Positions 11,301 through 19,244 of a stretch of 64,000 bases of DNA are shown here, one piece after another; positions within the stretch are counted from its first letter, which is position 1; every line of letters begins with the position of its first letter. A program made the translations under genes and the position numbers. Source of the stretch: Vibrio rhodolitus (GTDB taxonomy: Bacteria; Pseudomonadota; Gammaproteobacteria; Enterobacterales; Vibrionaceae); NCBI RefSeq assembly GCF_003350325.1, contig NZ_QLYZ01000016.1:1-64000 (forward strand). Direction: 5' to 3'. A model generated the notes under the pieces. It saw only the letters and a list, made by a program, of their open reading frames with translations. It had not been told where the DNA came from and ran no database searches.

Positions 11301-12194
11301 TCAGTACGACTCGCTAGAGTTGCGTAATTCTCTAAGTCTTTGGCGTAAATACTTATGTGCCGGGCAATTACTGACGCTTTGATGTTGGATGACATCAATG
11401 TTGGCATGCCAAGATAAGTTTTCAAACTGAGCGCGTAAGCGTACTAGTCGGTTTCTCGCGACTTCACTTTGCGCTAAATGTTTAGGCAGCATACCCCAAC
11501 CAAAGCCACTGGCAACCAGTTCCAACAACATATAATAATTATCGGCAAACCAAACATCAGGGCTGTACGCTTGCTGGAAGCTACTCATCTCACTGGTTTT
11601 GGAACGTATCACGATTTGTCGATGCAGTCTGAGCATATCTAAATGTGGTAGCGTTTCTTCGGCTAAAGGATGATCGATGGCGACAAAAACATCAAATTCA
11701 ATTCCGCCTAATCCTTCAAAATCAACATTATCATCCAAAGACGCTTCACTGAACATAATGCCCATGGTGGCTCGTTGGTCGATGATCAATTGACGGATAT
11801 CGATACTCGAAGCAGCAAGACATTCAAAGCGCAGGCTAGGGAAGCGGAGTGAGACATCTTTTAATGCTTGTGACAGATGAATGGTTGGAATGCCTTCATC
11901 TATCGCTAACGTAATATCTTGAAAGGAGGTTTGCTCTAGCTGATTAGCACAATGGATCAAGCGACGATGCTGTACTAAGGAGGCTTTAGCGTAGGGTAAT
12001 AATTTTTGCCCCTCTTGAGTCAGGGTTGGATAGCGCCCGGAGCGGTCAAATAGTTCAACACCAAAGTCAATCTCGAGATTGATGACGTGCTGGCTAACAG
12101 CTGATTGTACTTTACGTAAGTGTCGCGCAGCTGCTGAAAATGAACCTTGTTCGACGGTCGCTACAAAAGCTTCTAGCTGTTCAATACTAAACAT
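11301..12194 (-). CDS. LysR-family transcriptional regulator, divergent from a PACE efflux gene
   Basis: 297 residues. The N-terminal winged helix-turn-helix is typical ('FVATVEQGSFSAAARHLRKVQSAVSQHVINLEIDFGVELFDR'), followed by a LysR effector domain. It is transcribed away from the PACE exporter, and a 7-bp dyad lies in the 90-bp gap. The likely role is control of that exporter, as AceR controls aceI in Acinetobacter, with the downstream SDR/YdcF genes possibly co-transcribed. Confidence 0.8.
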   Translation of the reverse strand: MFSIEQLEAFVATVEQGSFSAAARHLRKVQSAVSQHVINLEIDFGVELFDRSGRYPTLTQEGQKLLPYAKASLVQHRRLIHCANQLEQTSFQDITLAIDEGIPTIHLSQALKDVSLRFPSLRFECLAASSIDIRQLIIDQRATMGIMFSEASLDDNVDFEGLGGIEFDVFVAIDHPLAEETLPHLDMLRLHRQIVIRSKTSEMSSFQQAYSPDVWFADNYYMLLELVASGFGWGMLPKHLAQSEVARNRLVRLRAQFENLSWHANIDVIQHQSVSNCPAHKYLRQRLRELRNSSESY

Positions 12195-12219
12195 ATCTCT
12201 TTTACCGATAGTATCTAAC

Positions 12220-12246
12220 TTTTATCCATCTTCATTGTAGATAAAA
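12220..12246. promoter_or_regulatory. Dyad TTTTATC-N13-GATAAAA, candidate LysR operator
   Basis: A perfect 7-bp inverted repeat with a 13-base spacer in the gap between the divergent LysR and PACE genes. Spacing and location fit a LysR recognition site. Confidence 0.5.
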
Positions 12247-12284
12247 ATAACCATATCGGAAACAGATTACTTGAGAGTTACATC

Positions 12285-12719
12285 ATGCAAACCAAAGAAC
12301 GCATCTTCCACGCTATTACATTTGAAGCCGTTGCATTGGCTATCATTATTCCGGCGACTGCGCTGATAACAGGAAAAGCGACCGGTGACTTAGCCATTGT
12401 TGGTGTGGGTTTGAGCTTATTTACGGTAGTTTGGAACTACATCTATAACGTCTTATTTGATCGTTGGTTCGGTAGCGATCGCAGCAAGCGTTCTTTAAAG
12501 ATGCGTATCGGTCATACGTTTGGCTTTGAAGGCGGTTTGATTTTTTTGAGTGTGCCGACCATCGCCTGGTTTTTACAGATTTCAATCTGGGGTGCGCTGT
12601 TGTTAGAGGCTGGGTTCTTAGTGTTTTTCTTCTTCTACGCAACAGGGTTTAATATGGCGTATGACCGCCTGCAACCATACAAGTGGTTATTTGGTGCAAG
12701 AACTAACGCCACGGTCTAA
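12285..12719 (+). CDS. PACE-family multidrug/biguanide efflux transporter
   Basis: 144 residues with four predicted membrane helices in two tandem BTP (bacterial transmembrane pair) repeats. Family marks include 'ERIFHAITFEAVALAIIIP' with its conserved Glu near the end of helix 1, 'WNYIYNVLFDRWFG' and 'RIGHTFGFEGGLIFLSVP'. PACE proteins such as AceI export chlorhexidine and short diamines in exchange for protons across the inner membrane. It is monocistronic, between its divergent LysR gene and a terminator. Confidence 0.9.
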   Translation: MQTKERIFHAITFEAVALAIIIPATALITGKATGDLAIVGVGLSLFTVVWNYIYNVLFDRWFGSDRSKRSLKMRIGHTFGFEGGLIFLSVPTIAWFLQISIWGALLLEAGFLVFFFFYATGFNMAYDRLQPYKWLFGARTNATV

Positions 12720-12744
12720 ATAATCGAAACTAGTCTGATAAAAC

Positions 12745-12777
12745 AACACCAGTTGCTTGCGGGTAACTGGTGTTTTT
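12745..12777. terminator. Bidirectional terminator between PACE and TetR genes
   Basis: Perfect 10-bp stem AACACCAGTT/AACTGGTGTT with a 10-base loop and TTTTT following. A residues precede it, so it can also serve the convergent tetR gene. Confidence 0.85.
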
Positions 12778-12789
12778 CTATTTGTTAGG

Positions 12790-13383
12790 CTAGGGAGCAA
12801 ATGCGCGCAGTACCGTGTTCACTATAGTATCGACTTTTTCTTCCAGTAACGCGCCTTCAGGCTGAGGAAGCAAATCAAGCACTTGCGGCCAGAACAGTAG
12901 CCCTTGGAATATGCTGACATAGACATTGGTGATGGTATTTACATCAGGTGCTTTGAGCTTATTAGCGGCTAAAGCTTGTTCAAACCAATGGCTCACTGCG
13001 CGCGTACGGTAGATTTTCTGCGTCATATTTTTTGCCAACTCAGGTTGGCGGAAAAACTCCATGACAATCGTTCTTGAGAGTGCGATGCCGTAAATTTTGT
13101 ACATGACATCGATTTCTAGGTAAGTAACGCGTTTGAGTTGCTCTTCTAACGGCAAGTTTGCATCGAAAGGATAATCACGATTACGAATACTGTTTTGCTG
13201 AATTTCCGCCAACACCGCTTCGAATAACAGTTCTTTACTTTCAAAATGTCGATACAAAGTGCGCTTAGATACTTCAGCTGCCGTACAAATGTTGTTCATA
13301 TTTGCTGCTAGAAAGCCATTTTCGATGAACTCTTGTTTAGCGGCTTCAATAATCGCTAGTCGCTTTTGTTCCGAGCGTGTCAT
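12790..13383 (-). CDS. TetR/AcrR-family repressor of the adjacent RND pump
   Basis: 197 residues. The N-terminal helix-turn-helix is clear ('IEAAKQEFIENGFLAANMNNICTAAEVSKRTLYRHFESKELLFEAVL'), with a ligand-binding helical domain behind it. The frame is open to 13410, but the ATG at 13383 has AGGAG at good spacing and starts MTRSEQKR. It is divergent from the RND genes, and two copies of an operator-like palindrome lie between them, which points to local repression relieved by a pump substrate. Confidence 0.88.
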   Translation of the reverse strand: MTRSEQKRLAIIEAAKQEFIENGFLAANMNNICTAAEVSKRTLYRHFESKELLFEAVLAEIQQNSIRNRDYPFDANLPLEEQLKRVTYLEIDVMYKIYGIALSRTIVMEFFRQPELAKNMTQKIYRTRAVSHWFEQALAANKLKAPDVNTITNVYVSIFQGLLFWPQVLDLLPQPEGALLEEKVDTIVNTVLRAFAP

Positions 13384-13434
13384 GGTGATACTCCTAATTT
13401 CTTCTAGCATTATTGTAACAACTCTTTCGAGGTA

Positions 13435-13506
13435 GGTAAACTTATGAGTTTACTTTTTCGGTGAGCTGAAATAAAATCCAAATTATACTTATGAGTTTAC
13501 TTTTTC
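13435..13506. promoter_or_regulatory. Duplicated TetR operator between tetR and the RND operon
   Basis: A 20-base direct repeat, ACTTATGAGTTTACTTTTTC, occurs at 13440-13459 and 13487-13506 (47-base period). The first copy completes a perfect palindrome, GTAAACT-TATG-AGTTTAC (13435-13452). In the second, the left arm is weaker (5 of 7 matching). The size and symmetry are those of TetR-family sites. Confidence 0.75.
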
Positions 13507-13552
13507 TGCTCGCGAATACGGCGAGTCAATATTTTCCCAACTGGAGATTGCT

Positions 13553-14662
13553 GTGAAAAAGGCGCACAAATTATCTACAAAAGTTGCTTTGAATAAAATC
13601 GCTTTGGCGATTGGTTTATCTGTTATGAGCTTATCACTCGTTGGCTGTGGCGAAGAGGTGAAAGCACCTGCTGAGACAGCACCTGTGGTAAAACCTGCAT
13701 TAACAGAAATCGTTTCAGCCAGCCGTAGTGATAGCCTCAGTTTTAATGGTGTCGTGCGTGCAGCGGAGCGAGCAGATTTGTCATTTCGTGTTGGCGGTTT
13801 GATCACTGAGTTACTGGTTAATGAAGGTGATCGTGTGATTAAAGGTCAAGTATTGGCGCGTTTAGACTCGCGTGATGCCCAAACGGCTTTGGCATCAGCA
13901 AAGCTTGAGCTATCTAACGTTGAAGTGGAATATCAGCGCGCCAAGGCGATTTACGAGAAGAGCAAAGCGATCTCGAAAAGCCAACTTGATGAAATTACCA
14001 CTCGTTACAATCTAGCCAAAAACCGCCGTGATGAAGCTCAGCGTCAGCTAGATTACACCGAAATTAAAGCACCGTTTGATGGCATTATTGGTCGCCGCTT
14101 TGTTGATAATTTTGTCCAAGTTCAAGCTAATGCGCCGGTGTTTATTTTGCATGATCTTGATGATCTAGAAGTGGTGATTTACATCCCTGATAGCGTGATG
14201 TTGTCGTCTGTTGCGGGAACAGAAGCCAAAGCTGAAGTGAGCGCCATTCCTAACCATCTGTTTGATCTTAAGTTAAGAACCTATGCGACTCAGGCGGATC
14301 CTGTCAGCCAAACCTATGCGGTTGTACTTGGCTTTGAGAACCTTGACGGCTATCGAGTGTTGCCGGGTATGACGGCAAAAGTAATTCCTGCGGAAGTAGA
14401 AGATCAAGCGCTCGCGACGACCATTACGCTGCCAATTATTGCGGTTATCCCTGACAACCAAGGTAAACAATATGTATGGGTTGTCGGCGCAGGCAATAAA
14501 GTCGAGAAACGTTACGTCGATGTCGGGGCGTTAAGTCGCGATCGCGTAGTGATCAAAGACAACTTAAAAGCGGGCGAGCAGGTAGTGATTGCCGGTATGT
14601 CGAGTTTGCAAGATGGTATGGAAATCCGTCCTATGGCTAACGGTAACAACGGAGCTCAATAA
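13553..14662 (+). CDS. RND efflux pump periplasmic adaptor (membrane fusion protein), lipoprotein
   Basis: 369 residues with a GTG start. The N-terminus has a lipoprotein signal ending in 'LVGC'. The adaptor domains follow in order: 'FRVGGLITELLVNEGDRVIKGQVLARLD' (lipoyl half), an alpha-hairpin, 'IKAPFDGIIGRRFVDNFVQVQA' (second lipoyl half), beta-barrel and membrane-proximal part. It would join the RND permease encoded next to an outer-membrane channel. Its stop shares one base with the permease start, so the two are coupled. No outer-membrane factor gene is adjacent. Confidence 0.9.
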   Translation: MKKAHKLSTKVALNKIALAIGLSVMSLSLVGCGEEVKAPAETAPVVKPALTEIVSASRSDSLSFNGVVRAAERADLSFRVGGLITELLVNEGDRVIKGQVLARLDSRDAQTALASAKLELSNVEVEYQRAKAIYEKSKAISKSQLDEITTRYNLAKNRRDEAQRQLDYTEIKAPFDGIIGRRFVDNFVQVQANAPVFILHDLDDLEVVIYIPDSVMLSSVAGTEAKAEVSAIPNHLFDLKLRTYATQADPVSQTYAVVLGFENLDGYRVLPGMTAKVIPAEVEDQALATTITLPIIAVIPDNQGKQYVWVVGAGNKVEKRYVDVGALSRDRVVIKDNLKAGEQVVIAGMSSLQDGMEIRPMANGNNGAQ

Positions 14663-17600
14663 TGAACTTAGCTCGTTATACGATTGCCAAGCGCACCAGC
14701 GTTTGGGTATTGATTGCGCTAATTTTGCTCGGTGGCTACATCAGCTATCTAAAATTGGGTCGATTTGAGGACCCTGAATTTGTTATTCGTCAGGCGGTGA
14801 TCAACACGCCTTATGCGGGTGCGACAGCGCAAGAAGTGTCTGATGAAGTGACCGATGTGATTGAGGGGGCAGTGCAATCGCTGCAAGAACTCAAGGAAGT
14901 GAAGTCGGTTTCTAAGCAGGGCATGTCCGAGGTAACGGTAGAGATCAAGCTTGAATTTGCCAAGAGTTCAGCGGATCTGCAGCAGGTATGGGATAAGCTA
15001 CGCCGCAAAGTCTCCGATGCGCAGCGCCAATTGCCTCCAGGGGCTGGTCCATCAATTGTCAATGATGACTTCGCTGATGTATACGCGCTGTTTTATGCCG
15101 TGACCGGCGAAGGTTTTACCGATAAGCAGTTGCAAGATTACGTTGATACGTTGCGCCGCGAATTGGTGTTGGTGCCGGGGGTCGCAAAGACTGCCACTTT
15201 GGCCGAGCAACAAGAGACAATTTTTGTCGAGATTTCGAGTGAGCGTTTGGCAAGCTTTGGTGTCTCTGCACAACAAGTTTTCCAAGTACTACAAAAGCAA
15301 AACGTAGTCACAGTTGCGGGCTCAATCGATACGCGAGATATGCGTATACCGGTGATCCCAAGCTCGAACATTCGTTCATTTGATGACTTACGTAACCTGC
15401 AAATTGGTGTAGGGCAAGACAACCAAGTCATGCGTCTTGGCGATATTGCTAACGTAACACGTGGTTATCAAGAACCTGCGAGCATGTTGATGCGTTATAA
15501 CGGTCAACGCGCAGTTGGTTTTGGTATCTCAAACGTGACCGGTGGTAACGTGGTTGAGATGGGCGATGCGGTTAAAGCGCGTTTAGCCGAATTAGATGCT
15601 CAGCGTCCACTGGGTATGGATCTGCATGAAATTTCAATTCAGTCGGATTCAGTACGCGCATCGGTGGCGAACTTTATCGATAACTTGATTGCCGCAGTGG
15701 CGATCGTATTTATCGTGCTATTGATGTTTATGGGCGTACGCTCTGGGGTGATCATCGGTTTTGTGTTGTTGCTAACCGTTGCTGGCACCTTGTGCATCAT
15801 GTTCATTGAAGATATTGCTATGCAGCGTATCTCGCTGGGTGCTCTGATTATTGCGCTCGGCATGCTGGTGGACAACGCTATCGTAGTGACAGATGGTATT
15901 TTGGTCCGCTTGCAGCAAAACCCAGACGAAGATAAAGAAACGATAGTTTCTGAAGTGGTGGATGCAACTAAGTGGCCGCTACTAGGTGGTACGGTTGTAG
16001 GTATCTTTGCTTTCAGTGCGATTGGTCTGTCCCCTTCGGATATGGGTGAATACGCCGGCTCGCTATTTTGGGTAATCCTCTACTCAATGTTCTTAAGCTG
16101 GGTGTTTGCGGTGACCGTGACGCCAATGCTCTGCTTTGACTTCCTGAAAGTGAAAGCGACCAAAGGCGAGATTAAGCCGGGTCGTATGATGACCATGTAC
16201 AAAGCGTTGCTTGCTTGGGTACTGCGTAATCGCATCATCAGCTTAATGGCGATCCTTGGTTTGATGGTTGCGGCCATTTATGGTCTGCGTTATGTGCCAC
16301 CAGGCTTTATGCCAGATTCTCAGCGTCCGCAGTTTGTTGTCGATGTCTACTTGCCGCAAGGCTCTGATATCAGCCGTACTGAGCGTTATATCGCGGCGAT
16401 TGAGAAAGACGTAAAAGCCAAAGATGGCATCACCAACATCACCAGTTTTATTGGTGGTGGCGGTTTACGCTTTATGCTGACTTACGCACCAGAAGCGCGC
16501 AACACCAGCTACGGTCAGTTGTTGATTGATATTGATGACTACAAGAAAATCGCGCCATTATTGGTCGAACTGCAAGACGAGTTGTCAGTGAAATACCCAG
16601 AAGCGTCGATCAAAGTATGGAAATTTATGCTAGGTCGCGGTGGCGGTAAGAAGATTGAAGCCGGCTTTAAAGGTCCTGATAGCCAAGTGTTACGTCAGTT
16701 ATCTGAGCAAGCCAAAGCGATTATGCACGCTGACAGTAACCTGATCGCGATTCAAGATGATTGGCGTCAACAAGTGCCAGTATTACGTCCAGTTTACTCA
16801 GCTGAAAAAGCGCAGCGCTTTGGTTTAACCACACAAGAGATTAACCAAGCCATTGCACAAACGCTGTCTGGTCGTAATGTTGGTGTATACCGCGAGGGTG
16901 ATGATTTGATCCCAATCGTTGTGCGAGCGCCAGAAAACGAGCGTGATCATCAGCGTGCGGTGGAAAACACCGAAGTGTACAGCGGAACTGCAGGTGGTTT
17001 CATTCCTGTGAGTCAATTAGTCGATTCCGTTGATGTGGTATGGCAAGACGCGATTTTACGTCGTATCGACCGCATGCCAACGATTTTGGTACAAGCTGAC
17101 CCGGCACCTGGCGTGCTGACAGCGGATGCCTTTAATGGCGTGCGTGACAAGATTGAGGCGATTGAGTTGCCACCAGGTTATGAGCTGACTTGGTACGGTG
17201 AATACAAGGCATCTAAGGATGCCAATGAAGGTCTAGTGATCTCTGCGCCATACGGTTTTGCGGCGATGATTTTGTCGGTGATCTTTATGTTTAACGCGAT
17301 TCGCCAGCCGTTAGTGATTTGGTTAACAGCACCACTAGCAGTGATTGGCGTGACCGTTGGCTTGATTGTATTCCAAACGCCATTTGAGTTTATGGCAATT
17401 TTAGGCTTCCTCAGCTTGATAGGTATGATGGTGAAAAACGCCATCGTGCTAGTGGATCAAGCCGATGTTGAGATAGCGCAAGGTAAACTGCCGTACTTTG
17501 CGATTATCGATGCGGCGACTAGCCGTGCGCGCCCAGTTTTACTGGGGGCATTGACTACCATCTTAGGTGTGGCTCCGCTACTTATTGACCCGTTCTTTAA

Positions 17601-17709
17601 GAGCATGGCGGTAACTATTATGTTTGGTTTGCTATTCGCAACCATCCTCACTCTGGTGGTCATTCCGTTATTTTATGCTCTCTTTTTTAGAGTCAAAGTA
17701 GAGCAATAA
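14662..17709 (+). CDS. RND multidrug efflux permease
   Basis: 1015 residues, the typical length for HAE1-type RND pumps. TM1 is at about 12-30, followed by a large periplasmic loop. The proton-relay helix 4 is 'LGMLVDNAIVVTDGILVRL', and a second set of helices at the C-terminus carries 'GMMVKNAIVLVDQ'. It exports drugs or envelope-damaging compounds with proton motive force. It forms an operon with the adaptor, likely repressed by the adjacent TetR protein. The substrate range cannot be read from the sequence. Confidence 0.93.
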   Translation: MNLARYTIAKRTSVWVLIALILLGGYISYLKLGRFEDPEFVIRQAVINTPYAGATAQEVSDEVTDVIEGAVQSLQELKEVKSVSKQGMSEVTVEIKLEFAKSSADLQQVWDKLRRKVSDAQRQLPPGAGPSIVNDDFADVYALFYAVTGEGFTDKQLQDYVDTLRRELVLVPGVAKTATLAEQQETIFVEISSERLASFGVSAQQVFQVLQKQNVVTVAGSIDTRDMRIPVIPSSNIRSFDDLRNLQIGVGQDNQVMRLGDIANVTRGYQEPASMLMRYNGQRAVGFGISNVTGGNVVEMGDAVKARLAELDAQRPLGMDLHEISIQSDSVRASVANFIDNLIAAVAIVFIVLLMFMGVRSGVIIGFVLLLTVAGTLCIMFIEDIAMQRISLGALIIALGMLVDNAIVVTDGILVRLQQNPDEDKETIVSEVVDATKWPLLGGTVVGIFAFSAIGLSPSDMGEYAGSLFWVILYSMFLSWVFAVTVTPMLCFDFLKVKATKGEIKPGRMMTMYKALLAWVLRNRIISLMAILGLMVAAIYGLRYVPPGFMPDSQRPQFVVDVYLPQGSDISRTERYIAAIEKDVKAKDGITNITSFIGGGGLRFMLTYAPEARNTSYGQLLIDIDDYKKIAPLLVELQDELSVKYPEASIKVWKFMLGRGGGKKIEAGFKGPDSQVLRQLSEQAKAIMHADSNLIAIQDDWRQQVPVLRPVYSAEKAQRFGLTTQEINQAIAQTLSGRNVGVYREGDDLIPIVVRAPENERDHQRAVENTEVYSGTAGGFIPVSQLVDSVDVVWQDAILRRIDRMPTILVQADPAPGVLTADAFNGVRDKIEAIELPPGYELTWYGEYKASKDANEGLVISAPYGFAAMILSVIFMFNAIRQPLVIWLTAPLAVIGVTVGLIVFQTPFEFMAILGFLSLIGMMVKNAIVLVDQADVEIAQGKLPYFAIIDAATSRARPVLLGALTTILGVAPLLIDPFFKSMAVTIMFGLLFATILTLVVIPLFYALFFRVKVEQ

Positions 17710-17736
17710 ACCTTATCGGGACAGACGGAAAAAGAG

Positions 17737-17765
17737 AAGCCACCGCATTTGCGGTGGCTTTTTCT
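17737..17765 (+). terminator. RND operon terminator
   Basis: Stem AAGCCACCGC/GCGGTGGCTT with loop ATTT and TTTTTCTT tail. Confidence 0.9.
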
Positions 17766-17815
17766 TATCTAATTGTTGCTAGTTAGCCGAATCCAAGCCA
17801 AGTAAAAATGCTGAC

Positions 17816-18352
17816 CTAGCGTTTTTCGATTAGGGTGATCGCGCCAATATAGCAACTGGCAAGACACTCGCCACAACCATTACAATTATCGTTAAGTGTT
17901 GGTGTGTCGTTATCTAGCAGTGTCAGCGCTTGTTTAGGGCAATCATCGACACACTCTTGGCAATTACCAAACAGACGAGCATTGCAGCTTTGGCTGAATG
18001 TTGGTCGCCAACCGGTATCTGTCGTGTTTAGCATATTCAATGCTTGAGTAGGACAAACTGCAATACATTCAGTACAAAAGTCGCAGTGATTGAGGCTGAG
18101 ATCCATGATTGGACCATTTGCCTGCATGCTTAGCACGCCTTGCGGGCATGCGGTGACACAATCACCACATTGATTACATAGGCGGTTAAATAACTCTTCT
18201 TCAACCGCTCCGAGAGGGCGAGAAGCGTTAATCACCGCCTGCGGTTCTTCAATCGATTGTGTCACGCCTCGTGAGACAGCACGAAAGAAACCACGGCGAC
18301 TGCTGTTCATTTCATTAAGCTCAATAGCTAGTTCGATACTGTCTGGTTTCAT
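17816..18352 (-). CDS. NapF-like polyferredoxin of the DMSO reductase locus
   Basis: 178 residues from the ATG at 18352, whose first base overlaps the last base of the dmsD-type stop codon (TAATG). The N-terminus 'NSSRRGFFRAVSRG' resembles NapF-type starts. Cysteine clusters follow: CNQCGDCVTACP, CDFCTECIAVCP, a third group 'CNARLFGNCQECVDDCP' and CNGCGECLASC, enough for three to four [4Fe-4S] centres. NapF in E. coli assists maturation of a molybdoenzyme. Here it is paired with a DmsD-type chaperone and divergent from dmsABC, so a role in loading or supplying electrons to DmsA is inferred. Confidence 0.8.
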   Translation of the reverse strand: MKPDSIELAIELNEMNSSRRGFFRAVSRGVTQSIEEPQAVINASRPLGAVEEELFNRLCNQCGDCVTACPQGVLSMQANGPIMDLSLNHCDFCTECIAVCPTQALNMLNTTDTGWRPTFSQSCNARLFGNCQECVDDCPKQALTLLDNDTPTLNDNCNGCGECLASCYIGAITLIEKR

Positions 18353-18936
18353 TACTCTGCCTCTTGCCAATAATTGCGGCGTTCTGCGCTTTGCAATTGC
18401 TGTTCTTCGCAGTAGAAATTGAGCCAAGCAAAAGTGAATGCAGCCAGTTGGCGATAAAATTCCGTGTCGGCGTGTTTCTGCACGCCAGTGAGCATGATTG
18501 GCGCGAATGGCATTAGGTGCTGGCTAATCAGTTGGTTCGCTTCTGCACGCTTATCTTGCTCAAGTAGCAATGAGACTAGCATGAGCATTAAGCCGATATG
18601 ATCTTCTGGTTCACGCAAACCCGTATCGCATTCCATACCGAGTTGGCGGGTAAATTCACGATACTCAATGGTTGAAGAACCAAATAGCGCATTCTCTTTA
18701 TCTAAGTATACCGACCCCCATGGTGGGCAAGGCATATCACCGCTACCTTGCAACAAATTGAAGTAGTCGGCTTCTAGTGTGTCACTGGCAACGTCCTTCG
18801 CGAGTTTAGCAAGATTTGTTAATAACTCGTCATCTTGTGTCGCAAATGCATTTAAGATGTTTTGACCATCTTCAGAGTGAGGAGAGTAGTAAAATAGACC
18901 GCCTAATAGGCGAAAAAGCGTAATTTCGTATGGCAT
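18352..18936 (-). CDS. TorD/DmsD-family molybdoenzyme chaperone
   Basis: 194 residues, all-helical in character, with the family region 'ADYFNLLQGSGDMPCPPWGSVYLDKENALFG' and 'EPEDHIGLMLMLVSLLL'. These proteins bind the twin-arginine leader of a partner molybdoenzyme and hold it until its cofactor is inserted. The partner is almost certainly the DmsA encoded divergently 308 bp away. It is translationally coupled to the downstream ferredoxin gene. Confidence 0.87.
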   Translation of the reverse strand: MPYEITLFRLLGGLFYYSPHSEDGQNILNAFATQDDELLTNLAKLAKDVASDTLEADYFNLLQGSGDMPCPPWGSVYLDKENALFGSSTIEYREFTRQLGMECDTGLREPEDHIGLMLMLVSLLLEQDKRAEANQLISQHLMPFAPIMLTGVQKHADTEFYRQLAAFTFAWLNFYCEEQQLQSAERRNYWQEAE

Positions 18937-19244
18937 AAATAAAACTGCGTTAGGTTTTTGCCGAGCATACCCGCTTCAAAATCTGAAATAAATGCGTTTA
19001 GTCAAAAATCAAATGCAATAGTGCTCATTTAATAATGCGAACTATTTCGATTAAATATTTCAAATTATGTTAACTAGTTCAAAAATATGACCAAGATCTC
19101 ATTTATGAAACTGGATGGGTGAGATTTTGAGTAGCACGGAAAAAATGTTGATTGAGCGCAATATTAACCTTACTACTTAAGGGGTAAAAGAGGGGCTGCA
19201 AAAGACCACAGAGTCTTTTCTCACAACCAATGAGAAGTTGTCCT
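18937..19244. promoter_or_regulatory. Divergent control region of the dms locus with an FNR-like site
   Basis: A 308-bp AT-rich gap between the divergent chaperone and dmsA genes. TTGATTGAGCGCAA at 19148-19161 matches 8 of the 10 half-site bases of the FNR consensus TTGATNNNNATCAA and lies about 85 bases before the dmsA start. Anaerobic activation by FNR is the expected mode for dms operons. Confidence 0.5.
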
